Source: G964020055 sp964020055
Lineage (GTDB): Bacteria; Pseudomonadota; Alphaproteobacteria; WRAU01; Hepatincolaceae
Length of the DNA: 64,000 nt
Assembly: GCA_964020055.1 (NCBI GenBank)
Contig: OZ026533.1
Coordinates: 1,041,046-1,105,045, forward strand
Reading direction: 5' to 3'
In this document: piece by piece, positions 29,285 through 37,611 of the stretch
Position numbering within the stretch: the stretch's first letter is position 1
Layout of the letters: every line of letters begins with the position of its first letter
The notes under the pieces: model-generated
What the model saw: only the letters and a program-made list of their open reading frames with translations
The model's database searches: none
What the model was told of the DNA's origin: nothing
Translations under genes and position numbers: made by a program

Positions 29285-30466
29285 ATGATATTCAATGCGC
29301 TTAAAAGTTTGCAAAATCAGGGATCAGCATTTTTATATGATTTAGATGGTTTGTTAAATCATGCAAATAATATAAATAATGGGTCAGCCAAAGTGTTTTT
29401 TGCTTGTAAGGCAAATCCTTTAAAGGCTATTTTAGAAACGTTAGATAAAGCAAATATCTGTTTTGATGTAGCAAGTGAAGGTGAACTTAAACAAGTTTTA
29501 TCACTTGGAGTTTTAGGTTCTAAAATAATAATGACAGGTCCTGCTAAATCTAAAAGCTTCATAAAGCTAGGCTTAGAAAATAAAATTTCAACTTTTGTTA
29601 TTGAAAGCCCATTACAATTAAATATATTAGAAGAAATGGCAAAAGAATATAATTATAAACCTAATGTTTTATTAAGGTTACAATTAAAATGGGAGGGTTC
29701 AGAAAAAAATATCTTAGGTGGTGACCAAATAACATCTTTAGGAATGGATATAGATACTGCTAAAAATATGGTAAAAAATATTTCCTTACCTTTTTTAGGA
29801 TTTCATGTTTTTCAGTGGGGAAATATTTTATCTTTAAAAAAGCTTGAAGATATATGGGAGTACACAATCAATATATGTAAAACTATCACTTCAGATTTTC
29901 AAGTATTAGATGTAGGAGGGGGTATTGGTATTGTTTATGACGATAAAGATACTCCTGTAAAATGGAATGATATAAATAATCTTATAGCTAACTTTAAAAA
30001 CAAACATAAATTGAAAGAATTTTGGTTTGAATTAGGAAGATATATGACAGGGCCTTTTGGATATTATACAACGACTGTTGTAGATGTTAAAAGTACATAT
30101 GGTAAAAATATAATAGTTCTAGAAGGTGGAATTAACCATTTAACAAGACCAGCACTGATATCCCAATCATTTCCAGTATCTTATATATTATCCGATAGTA
30201 ATATAGCTGAAAAAAGAAATATAGAATTAAAAAAATACTCATTGTACGGACCACTATGTACATCATTGGATTGTTTAGGAGAACATTATTTGCCAACAAT
30301 CATAAAGCCTGGGGATCACGTTATATTTAAGCAAGTAGGAGCTTATGGATTTACAGAGTCAATGCCATTTTTTTTATGCCATAACTTACCTTGTGAAAGT
30401 GTTATAGAAAATGGGGAATTAAAAGTTATCCGTACTTCTGAAGAAGCTTCGGTTTGGCTAAAATAG
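29285..30466 (+). CDS. lysA: Diaminopimelate decarboxylase (fold III PLP decarboxylase)
   Basis: Decarboxylates meso-DAP to lysine, the last pathway step. It is 393 residues. The PLP lysine is Lys42 in FFACKANP; further signatures are FDVASEGEL, LDVGGGIG, EGGINHLTRPAL and the GPLCTSLDCLGE active-site segment near the C terminus. The family includes other decarboxylases and the sequence is somewhat diverged from textbook LysA, but its position as the last gene of the asd-lysC-ilvE-dapA-dapD run makes DAP decarboxylase by far the best call. AAGG lies before the ATG. A loose ACCCTTA/TAAGGGT pairing (30479-30485, 30531-30537) follows and may help termination. Confidence 0.88.
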   Translation: MIFNALKSLQNQGSAFLYDLDGLLNHANNINNGSAKVFFACKANPLKAILETLDKANICFDVASEGELKQVLSLGVLGSKIIMTGPAKSKSFIKLGLENKISTFVIESPLQLNILEEMAKEYNYKPNVLLRLQLKWEGSEKNILGGDQITSLGMDIDTAKNMVKNISLPFLGFHVFQWGNILSLKKLEDIWEYTINICKTITSDFQVLDVGGGIGIVYDDKDTPVKWNDINNLIANFKNKHKLKEFWFELGRYMTGPFGYYTTTVVDVKSTYGKNIIVLEGGINHLTRPALISQSFPVSYILSDSNIAEKRNIELKKYSLYGPLCTSLDCLGEHYLPTIIKPGDHVIFKQVGAYGFTESMPFFLCHNLPCESVIENGELKVIRTSEEASVWLK

Positions 30467-30551
30467 TAGAATGCTATCACCCTTATCCAATTATTTAATA
30501 AAGAATAATAAAATATTATAAATATTTGTTTAAGGGTAATATTATTTTTGT

Positions 30552-31745
30552 CTATTTAAAGCACTGATCTTTTATTAATTCCATGAATCCAGAAATAGCA
30601 TATGGGAACATGTCTAAATCAATTTTGAATTTATTAGAATGAAGAGAATAATCTGTTTGTTTCTCTTTATTAGCTATACCAACTCCCACCATAGATCCTT
30701 TTACTTTTTCTAAAAACAGACTAAAATCTTCTCCTCCATACATAGGATATTTGGCATCGATAACATGTTGTTCACCTACAATATTTGTTAGAGATTTCAC
30801 AAATGTACTAGTTGCTTGTTCATCATTGTAACCTGATACATCACCTTCATCCCAAATAATTTCATATTTAGCATTATGGGCTTTTGTTATATGTTCTACA
30901 GTATTATAAATATGATCTTTTGCTTTTTTACGTATATTTTCACCTAACGCTCTCAATGTTCCAAGTAATATTGCATTATCTGGAATAATATTATTTGTAG
31001 TTCCAGCTTGAAAACTTCCTATAGTAATCACAGGAACATTTAATGGATTCATGGTTCTTGAAACAATATTTTGTAAATTTGTAATTATTTGGCTTGCTAT
31101 AACAATAGGGTCAATAGCTAAATGAGGAGTACTAGCATGCGCACCTTTTCCTAAAACTCTAATTTCAAAAGAGTCTGTAGAAGCACAAAAAAAGCCATTT
31201 TTATATGTAAATTTTCCAGTTTCTAAGTGAGGGTGAACATGATAAGCAAATATATTATCTACTCCATCAATAACATTAGTTTTGCACAATTCTGTAGCTC
31301 CACCAGGGTTAACTTCTTCAGCATGTTGAAATATAAAACGAACTTCTCCTTTTATTTTTTCTTTCATAGATGCTAATAATTTAAGGGTAGAAAGAAGTAT
31401 TGTAGTATGTGCATCATGACCACATGCATGCATAACTCCAGGATTTTTTGATTTATAATCAATATCTGTTTCTTCAAAGATAGGTAAAGCATCTATGTCT
31501 GCTCTCAAAGCAATAGTTTTACCTTTTTCATTACCTATAAGTTTGACCATAATACTTGTTTTTGTTGGTCTTGTAACTTCATCAATCCCTTTTATATTTT
31601 GTATTTGGTTATAAACATAATCTGAAGTTTGGAACTCATTGTGTGACAGCTCTGGGTATTGATGTAAATGTTTATACCATGCAATAGTTTGAGGTAGAAT
31701 CTCTTTTATTTCTTTTTCAAATATAGAATGTAAATGATTTTGCAT
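30552..31745 (-). CDS. M20D-family amidohydrolase (N-acyl-amino-acid deacylase type)
   Basis: Zinc/manganese-dependent peptidase-fold amidohydrolase, 397 residues. Metal-binding and catalytic positions are intact: RADIDALP (81-88), HACGHDAHT with Cys108 and His110, the Glu pair in HAEEVNPGG (141-149), AYHVHPH (His169/His171) and GGEDF near the C terminus. Family members remove acyl groups from amino acids, for example hippurate, N-acetyl-DAP or IAA conjugates. It converges on the DAP operon, and no dapE is in the window. It could in principle act on an acyl-DAP, but this is inference. It is the first of no evident operon and has its own upstream spacer. Confidence 0.85.
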   Translation of the reverse strand: MQNHLHSIFEKEIKEILPQTIAWYKHLHQYPELSHNEFQTSDYVYNQIQNIKGIDEVTRPTKTSIMVKLIGNEKGKTIALRADIDALPIFEETDIDYKSKNPGVMHACGHDAHTTILLSTLKLLASMKEKIKGEVRFIFQHAEEVNPGGATELCKTNVIDGVDNIFAYHVHPHLETGKFTYKNGFFCASTDSFEIRVLGKGAHASTPHLAIDPIVIASQIITNLQNIVSRTMNPLNVPVITIGSFQAGTTNNIIPDNAILLGTLRALGENIRKKAKDHIYNTVEHITKAHNAKYEIIWDEGDVSGYNDEQATSTFVKSLTNIVGEQHVIDAKYPMYGGEDFSLFLEKVKGSMVGVGIANKEKQTDYSLHSNKFKIDLDMFPYAISGFMELIKDQCFK

Positions 31746-31888
31746 TTTTCCTCTTGGTTTTTATTATAAATAGTGTTTTATTTCAAAAAGGTTTCATAAG
31801 CTGAAGTCAATAAAACAACATGTTACTCTATATAATATAACATATTAAGTTTGTTATTTTATAATCTCAATAAATTCAAGGGGAAGTC

Positions 31889-32413
31889 ATGCAACTAAAA
31901 TTATTCATTATTTTTATATGCGTTATGCTCATTAGTTTTAACAGCTATGCTAAAGAAATCACCATAGATATTCATAAACTAGAAAGTGGAAAAGATAATT
32001 CTAATAATAAATCAGCTCGAATAGGGGTTATAAAAGTTAAAGATACAAAGCATGGTCTTTTATTAACACCTATGCTAAAAAACCTGCCTGAAGGAGCATT
32101 AGGTTTTCATGTTCATGCAGAAAATAGTTGTGCTAATGGAGGTTTAGCAGCTGGAGCACATTATGATCCTAAAAATACAGGTAAACATTTAGGACCATAT
32201 GAAGAAGGACATAAAGGAGATTTACCAAACTTAATTGTAAACAAGGATGGTAGTGCTACAATTCCAGTTTTAGCACCTGCTTTAAAAGTTAAAGAAATTA
32301 TAGGTCTTAGTTTGATTATTCATGGTCATACTGATAATTATTCAGACACACCAACTCTTGGAGGCAGTGGGGGTAGAATTGCATGCGGAGTGATATCAAA
32401 AGATAAAAAATAG
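31889..32413 (+). CDS. sodC: Periplasmic Cu/Zn superoxide dismutase
   Basis: Converts superoxide to peroxide in the periplasm, guarding against extracellular or host oxidative attack. It is 174 residues. A signal peptide occupies residues 1-21 (cleavage after NSYA). Copper ligands are in GFHVHAE and IIHGHTD, zinc ligands in the AHYDP...HKGDLPN stretch, and the electrostatic-loop/Arg segment is GGSGGRIACGVI. Both disulphide cysteines (ENSC and IAC) are present. AGGGGAAG precedes the ATG. It is a monocistronic gene ending in a strong bidirectional terminator. Confidence 0.96.
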   Translation: MQLKLFIIFICVMLISFNSYAKEITIDIHKLESGKDNSNNKSARIGVIKVKDTKHGLLLTPMLKNLPEGALGFHVHAENSCANGGLAAGAHYDPKNTGKHLGPYEEGHKGDLPNLIVNKDGSATIPVLAPALKVKEIIGLSLIIHGHTDNYSDTPTLGGSGGRIACGVISKDKK

Positions 32414-32440
32414 AAGAATAATTTTCTATATCGTTCAAAT

Positions 32441-32476
32441 AAAAATAGCATAGGAAAAAATTCCTATGCTATTTTT
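32441..32476. terminator. Bidirectional terminator between sodC and the NSS transporter
   Basis: Perfect 16-bp stem: 32441-32456 pairs with 32461-32476 around a four-A loop. The core is TAGCATAGGAA/TTCCTATGCTA with A/T tracts at both ends, so it serves sodC (+) and the convergent transporter (-). Confidence 0.92.
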
Positions 32477-32480
32477 ATTA

Positions 32481-33830
32481 TTATAAAGAAACAAAAAATA
32501 CTAATAAAATCAAAATAGGCACTACATACCTTACAAAATATAACCAGATATGGGCTAATTTCTTATTGATTATACCATTATTAGTTAATTCATTTAGAAC
32601 TGTCGTTTTATTTAATATATATCCAACATAAATTGAAGTTAATAAACTTGTTATAGTTAATAAAATATTTGCACTAGCATAGTCAAAAGTATCAAAAATA
32701 TTTTTCCCAAAAACAGTTACATTTTTCCATATATTTGAACTTAATATACAAGGAATATTACCTAATACAAAGCTGATGGAAAATACTAAACATGCTGCTG
32801 TTTGTCTTTTTACTTTTAATTTTTCTATTATTGTTGTAATAGCAACTTCATATATAGTTATTGAGCTTGTCAGAGCATCTAAAAAAACTAGTACAAAAAA
32901 TAAAATAGCAATAAATTGTCCAAAAGCCATATGAGAAAATACCATAGGTAAAACTTTAAAGACTAAAGATGGACCTTCTGCTGGACTAAATCCAAAAGCA
33001 AATATAGCGGGAAATATTATGAAACCAATAAAAAAAGGAACAACAATATTGATAATTGTAGTTAAAAATGAGGTATAAAATATATTCTCTTCTTTTTTTA
33101 CGTATGAACCTAAAGTTATCATTACTCCAAAACCTAAACTTAATCCAAAAAATACTTGTCCTAAGGCAGCAATGAAAGATGCAGATGTAATTTTAGTAAA
33201 ATCTGGATTAACATAAAACAAAATACCTTCGCTTGCCCCAGGTAAAGTCACTCCACGTATGGCCATAAGAATAACAATAACCATAAGAATTGGCATAAGA
33301 TAAACCATAGTTTTTTCTATTGCTTTTATACCTTTAGCTAAAATATAATAATTTGCTAAAATAAATAGTAATGCGTAGCATACCAATAAAGCAGGATTTC
33401 TTAAAATCTCATCATAAAAAATAGTTGCAGTTGTAGTTGTGATTGGGTGTGAAATATTCAAATCACCAGATATTAAACTTACAAGAAAATGTATAACCCA
33501 TGCAGATATAACCACATAATAAGATAAAATTCCAAATGTTCCTAAGATTGCTAAATAACCTATAAATTTCCAAGGTTTTTTATTACTTTTATTTTTGTGA
33601 TCAAATGCATCTATTACATTTGAAGAACCTTTTCTTCCTATTAGTGTTTCTGCAATTAATAGAGGTAAACCAAAAAGTAACATAACTAAAAATAAAACTA
33701 CTAAAAAGGCTCCACCACCATTTTCTCCAACTAAATAAGGAAATCTCCAAGCAGCACCATACCCTATAGTAGCTCCAGCGAGGGTCATTATGTAAATGAA
33801 TCTTCCACCCCATGTAGTTCGTGTTTGCAT
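32481..33830 (-). CDS. Neurotransmitter:sodium symporter (NSS) family transporter
   Basis: Inner-membrane Na+-coupled symporter of the LeuT fold, most often for amino acids; 449 residues and about 11-12 hydrophobic segments. The TM1 signature WRFPYLVGENGGGAF is clear. In the LeuT TM1 motif G-L-G-N-x-x-R-F-P, the Asn that binds sodium is replaced by Ala26 here (GYGAAWRFP), so ion coupling may differ. I start at ATG 33830 because GGAG lies six bases upstream; the longer reading from 33863 would include that SD. It fits a cell that imports amino acids. Substrate cannot be told from sequence. Confidence 0.9.
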   Translation of the reverse strand: MQTRTTWGGRFIYIMTLAGATIGYGAAWRFPYLVGENGGGAFLVVLFLVMLLFGLPLLIAETLIGRKGSSNVIDAFDHKNKSNKKPWKFIGYLAILGTFGILSYYVVISAWVIHFLVSLISGDLNISHPITTTTATIFYDEILRNPALLVCYALLFILANYYILAKGIKAIEKTMVYLMPILMVIVILMAIRGVTLPGASEGILFYVNPDFTKITSASFIAALGQVFFGLSLGFGVMITLGSYVKKEENIFYTSFLTTIINIVVPFFIGFIIFPAIFAFGFSPAEGPSLVFKVLPMVFSHMAFGQFIAILFFVLVFLDALTSSITIYEVAITTIIEKLKVKRQTAACLVFSISFVLGNIPCILSSNIWKNVTVFGKNIFDTFDYASANILLTITSLLTSIYVGYILNKTTVLNELTNNGIINKKLAHIWLYFVRYVVPILILLVFFVSL

Positions 33831-34001
33831 AATAATCTCCATATTTTGATTTTTTATCAACAATCATTTCAACAAGTATATCTTATATTATGTAGTGTTA
33901 ACAATATTTTTAAAATTATAGGTATAGAATTTGTATTTTAAATACTAAAATCAAATCTAATATGAATTATAAAATAAATTAGAAAACATTTTATAAAAAA
34001 G

Positions 34002-35405
34002 TTAGTTTGCTTTTAAGATATTATGAAATTCTAGTAATTTTCTATCTGTGCAAGAAGATACAAAATCTAACATAGTAACTAAATCATCATATGCAACTTC
34101 TTTTGAGTTTTCTTTGGTTTGGAATTTTATACCAAATAATCTTTCCATTCTTTGTCTTTTAGGATGATTATGTTTTAAAATTGCATAATACAGTTCATTT
34201 AATACTTCTTGAATAGCTGTAACACCTTTTATTTCAGATGAAATTTTATCTTTAGATAGAAAAATTATTTTATTAGCATAGCTTCTGCAACGTGCAATAT
34301 CTTCCTTATAAATACTTAAATTTAATAAGTTGTCATTCAAATTACCAAGTAATATATCTTCTTCGTGTTTTATAAATACATCAGATATTTCTATAATTAA
34401 ATTTCCAATAGCTTTTCCTCTTAGCCACTCTACTTTTTTTTCTTCTGAGAGCTCTTTATAAAAAGGTTCTTTTTTTAGATTATTGATTCTGCTAGATATA
34501 TCTGTTCCATATTTACAAGGTTTACGAGCAATCGGTGCTAGTAATTCTTCTACTTTATCTATAGAAGTTAAGCCTACAGAATGTGCATCTTCAATATCTG
34601 CTATTAAATAACAAATATCATCTGAGGCTTCTAATAAAAAAGCTAAAGGATGTCTGTAAAAAATAGGTTCATTAGATTCAGATAGTCTAATTAACCCAAG
34701 TTCTTTTGCTATATCTTCTAATATTTGAGTTTCTGAGCTAAATACACCAAGTTTATTAGTACCAATAACTTTTTCTGTATTATAACGGTTTTTGAAATTT
34801 TGTTTGATTTCTATAGATTTTGAACAAGCTCTTGGATATTTTAAAAATGTACCTAAAGTTGCATATGTTAAATTAAGTCCACCTTGTAAATAATGCATTG
34901 CTAATTTGCTTATTATTCTAAAACCTTGAGGGTTACCGTCAAAATTAGTTAAATTTTGAAATTCATGGTCAGATAAATGTGATAATTCTTTTTGTTTTTC
35001 TTTAAAAAAAGCAATTATTGCACTTTCACCAACATGACCAAAAGGTGGATTACCTATATCATGTGCTAAGCAAGCTGCTTGTAAAATATATCCTATATCG
35101 TGTTCTGTTATATCTTCAATCTTATATTTTTTTATAATATGACTACCAACGGAATATCCTAATGATCTGCCTACACCTGCTGTTTCTAAAGAATGAGTTA
35201 ATCTTGTGCGAATAGTACTGCTTTTTGCTAAGGGATGTACTTGTGTTTTGTCTTGTAAAGTACGAAAATATGTAGAGTAAACTATACGATCGACATCTTT
35301 TAGATATTGGCTTCTAATTGGGTCATAAGGGGTATTAAAAATTTCATTAAATCTTTTAGTAGAAAGTAGCTTATACCATTTTTTTGTTTTTTCTAAATCA
35401 TTCAT
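34002..35405 (-). CDS. dgt: Deoxyguanosinetriphosphate triphosphohydrolase-like HD protein
   Basis: HD-domain dNTP triphosphohydrolase that releases triphosphate from dGTP or related dNTPs, controlling nucleotide pools. It is 467 residues. Metal ligands are His71 (RTRLTHSLE) and His115-Asp116 (CLAHDIGNPPFGHVGE, with His124), followed by the family helical domain and a LLEASDDICYLIADIEDAHS segment containing the final Asp. Family is certain; exact dNTP preference is not. It is divergent from rnhB across a 105-bp A/T-rich spacer that presumably holds both promoters. Confidence 0.93.
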   Translation of the reverse strand: MNDLEKTKKWYKLLSTKRFNEIFNTPYDPIRSQYLKDVDRIVYSTYFRTLQDKTQVHPLAKSSTIRTRLTHSLETAGVGRSLGYSVGSHIIKKYKIEDITEHDIGYILQAACLAHDIGNPPFGHVGESAIIAFFKEKQKELSHLSDHEFQNLTNFDGNPQGFRIISKLAMHYLQGGLNLTYATLGTFLKYPRACSKSIEIKQNFKNRYNTEKVIGTNKLGVFSSETQILEDIAKELGLIRLSESNEPIFYRHPLAFLLEASDDICYLIADIEDAHSVGLTSIDKVEELLAPIARKPCKYGTDISSRINNLKKEPFYKELSEEKKVEWLRGKAIGNLIIEISDVFIKHEEDILLGNLNDNLLNLSIYKEDIARCRSYANKIIFLSKDKISSEIKGVTAIQEVLNELYYAILKHNHPKRQRMERLFGIKFQTKENSKEVAYDDLVTMLDFVSSCTDRKLLEFHNILKAN

Positions 35406-35510
35406 CTTATATTTACATACTTTAAATTTTTAGTTGTATATTACATATATATATAATATTATTGTTATATCTGTAAGCATTATCTTATAAATTTTTCACA
35501 TTGTAAATAT

Positions 35511-36191
35511 ATGTTAACTTTTGATTATGAAAAAGCTTTAGTTAAAGATATTACTTCAAATATCTTTATCAATGAAAATTCTTATTTTCATGTTCCTATA
35601 ATGGGAATAGACGAGGTTGGCAGAGGTTGCATTGCAGGTCCTGTTGTTGCTGCAGCTGTGGTATTAAAAAAAACAATAAGTGCAGATATTTTATCTCAAA
35701 TAAAAGATTCTAAAAAAATTTCTAAGAAAAAGAGAGAGTTTTTATATAAAGTTATTTTAAAAAATTCTTTATATTCTATATCAGTAAGTACTGTAGAAAT
35801 TATTGAAAAAATAAATATTTTAAATGCAGCTTTACTTGCTATGCAAAATGCTAGTTTGAATATATTAAAGCAAAATAAATCTATTTGTGGAATATTAGTA
35901 GATGGAATTCATAAATTTCCATCTGATATCCAAATTCAAACTTTAGTTAATGGAGATAATAAAAGTTTAAATATTGCAGCAGCATCTATTTTATCAAAAG
36001 TTTATAGAGATAACCTTATGCTCAATTTAGCAAGTTATTATCCTAACTATGGGTGGGAAAAAAATGTAGGTTATGGAACCAAACTTCATTTAGAAAGTTT
36101 AAAAATGTTCCAAATTACTCCCCATCATCGAAAAACGTTTGCCCCTATAAAAAATATGTTTTTGAACAACCAGAATGAAAAAATCAGCTAA
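35511..36191 (+). CDS. rnhB: Ribonuclease HII
   Basis: Cuts the RNA strand of RNA-DNA hybrids and removes single ribonucleotides from DNA. It is 226 residues. The active-site start GIDEVGRGCIAGPVVAAAV holds Asp34 and Glu35, the third acid is in ILVDGIHK, and the tail has AAASILSKVYRDNLM and the GYGTKLHLE segment. About 30 residues precede the catalytic start, slightly longer than usual. No clear SD lies before ATG 35511, but it is the only upstream ATG. It ends in a clear terminator. Confidence 0.94.
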   Translation: MLTFDYEKALVKDITSNIFINENSYFHVPIMGIDEVGRGCIAGPVVAAAVVLKKTISADILSQIKDSKKISKKKREFLYKVILKNSLYSISVSTVEIIEKINILNAALLAMQNASLNILKQNKSICGILVDGIHKFPSDIQIQTLVNGDNKSLNIAAASILSKVYRDNLMLNLASYYPNYGWEKNVGYGTKLHLESLKMFQITPHHRKTFAPIKNMFLNNQNEKIS

Positions 36192-36206
36192 ATGCTGATT
36201 TTTTTT
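36178..36206 (+). terminator. Intrinsic terminator of rnhB
   Basis: AAAATCAGC with GCTGATTTT: arms about 36180-36188 and 36194-36202, loop TAAAT, followed by T bases to 36206. It overlaps the last codons of rnhB. Confidence 0.88.
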
Positions 36207-36249
36207 ATGCTTAAAGCACTTATTATCATTTTCACTTAGGAGTATATTT

Positions 36250-37542
36250 ATGAGTACATTAGAACGTTTTTTTAAGTTAAGTCATTATAAGACTAACATT
36301 AAAACAGAAGTAGTAGCGGGTCTTACTACATTTGTTAGTGCATCATGGATATTGTTTGTTAACCCTCATATTTTAGGTAAAACTGGTATGGATATGACAG
36401 CAGTTTTTCTTGCAACTATAAGTACTATGTTTGTAGGTGCCATACTAATGGGTGTTTTTGCTAATTTGCCAGTTTTGGTAGCAACTGCAATTGGAGCTAA
36501 CACATGGTTTGCTTTTACAATAGTTTCAGTTTTGGGTTATACCTGGCAGCAAGGATTGGCTGCAGTGTTATGTGCAGGTATTTTATTTTTCTTATTTTCA
36601 GTTTTAGGTATCAGGAGGATATTTATTAGTGCTTTTTCAGAGAGTTTACAATTATCTATATCTGTTGGGATTGGTCTTTTTATAATGACTTTAGGTTTAA
36701 GAATGTCAGGTATAGTAGTTTATAATAAGGAAACATTTGTAACTTTAGGTAATATTTTTTCTACACCAGTTTTAGGTACAATAGGAGGACTAATTTTTAT
36801 AATGTTTTTAGAAACAAAAAAGAAACAAGGTGGTTTATTATTAAGTATTTTTCTTATGGGAATTGTAGGGTATTTTACAAATGAAAGTAGCTTTACAGGA
36901 ATTGTATCTTTTCCACATGTACAAGAAAGTATATTGTTTAGTTTTGATTTTAGTAAAGTTTTAACTACAGGATTTTGGTCTATTGTGCTTTCTTTCTTTT
37001 TATTAGATATTTTAGATAGTACAGGAAGTTTAGTTGCTGTTTTGAAAGTTATGGGAGTAACAACCAAAGATAAAAGAGTGAAAAAAGGTTTACTTATAGA
37101 TAGTTCTACTACAATTTTTACATCTATGTTAGGCTCTTCTCCAGCTACAGTTTATGTAGAAAGTGCTACAGGAATTTCTGCTGGAGGAAGAACAGGTTTA
37201 ACATCATGTGTTACAGCATTAGCTGTTTTGTGTATGGTATTTTTTTCTCCTATTTTAACATTAATACCAAGTTGGGGCACATGTTCTGCTTTAATATATG
37301 TAGGATATTTAATGTTTAGAAATGTTAAAGATATAAATTGGAATGATATGACAGAGGCTTTACCAGCTTTCATAACAATAATATTAATGCCTTCTACAGC
37401 ATCAATAACTGCAGGTATTGGTATAGGTGTATTTTTCTGGTTAGTTATGGCATTGTTTACTAAAAAGTTTGATATCAAAAAGCATTGGATATTAGTTTTA
37501 GTATTTTTAAGTTATTTAGCAATTTCAGAAAATATTGGATAA
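36250..37542 (+). CDS. AzgA-like purine permease, paralogue 1
   Basis: NCS2 nucleobase:cation symporter of the AzgA (adenine/guanine/hypoxanthine) branch in the inner membrane; 430 residues, about 12-14 hydrophobic segments. Family features: FKLSHYKTNIKTEVVAGLTTFV start, NTWFAFTIVSVLGYTWQQGLAAV, the acidic LLDILDSTGS (equivalent to the AzgA FDTxGT) near residue 256, and YVESATGISAGGRTGL. GGAG lies before the ATG. First of three paralogues; it differs more from the other two than they do from each other. Its last ~60 bp nonetheless match paralogue 2 almost exactly, suggesting gene conversion. Confidence 0.93.
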   Translation: MSTLERFFKLSHYKTNIKTEVVAGLTTFVSASWILFVNPHILGKTGMDMTAVFLATISTMFVGAILMGVFANLPVLVATAIGANTWFAFTIVSVLGYTWQQGLAAVLCAGILFFLFSVLGIRRIFISAFSESLQLSISVGIGLFIMTLGLRMSGIVVYNKETFVTLGNIFSTPVLGTIGGLIFIMFLETKKKQGGLLLSIFLMGIVGYFTNESSFTGIVSFPHVQESILFSFDFSKVLTTGFWSIVLSFFLLDILDSTGSLVAVLKVMGVTTKDKRVKKGLLIDSSTTIFTSMLGSSPATVYVESATGISAGGRTGLTSCVTALAVLCMVFFSPILTLIPSWGTCSALIYVGYLMFRNVKDINWNDMTEALPAFITIILMPSTASITAGIGIGVFFWLVMALFTKKFDIKKHWILVLVFLSYLAISENIG

Positions 37543-37560
37543 AGTATAGGTAATTACGTT

Positions 37561-37595
37561 GTTTTGCTCAAAATATACTATATTTTGAGCAAAAC
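37561..37595. repeat. Perfect 15-bp inverted repeat between permease paralogues 1 and 2
   Basis: Arms 37561-37575 (GTTTTGCTCAAAATA) and 37581-37595 are exact reverse complements with a 5-base loop TACTA. It lies 18 bp after paralogue 1 and 16 bp before the paralogue 2 start. No T run follows on the plus strand. It could be a terminator, an RNA-processing hairpin that lets the two genes be expressed at different levels, or an operator. Confidence 0.8.
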
Positions 37596-37611
37596 AAGGT
37601 TACATGGTTGT

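Noticed and set aside
37564..37611. N-terminal extension of permease paralogue 2
   Set aside because: It would run through a perfect inverted repeat, has no SD, and does not align with paralogues 1 and 3.
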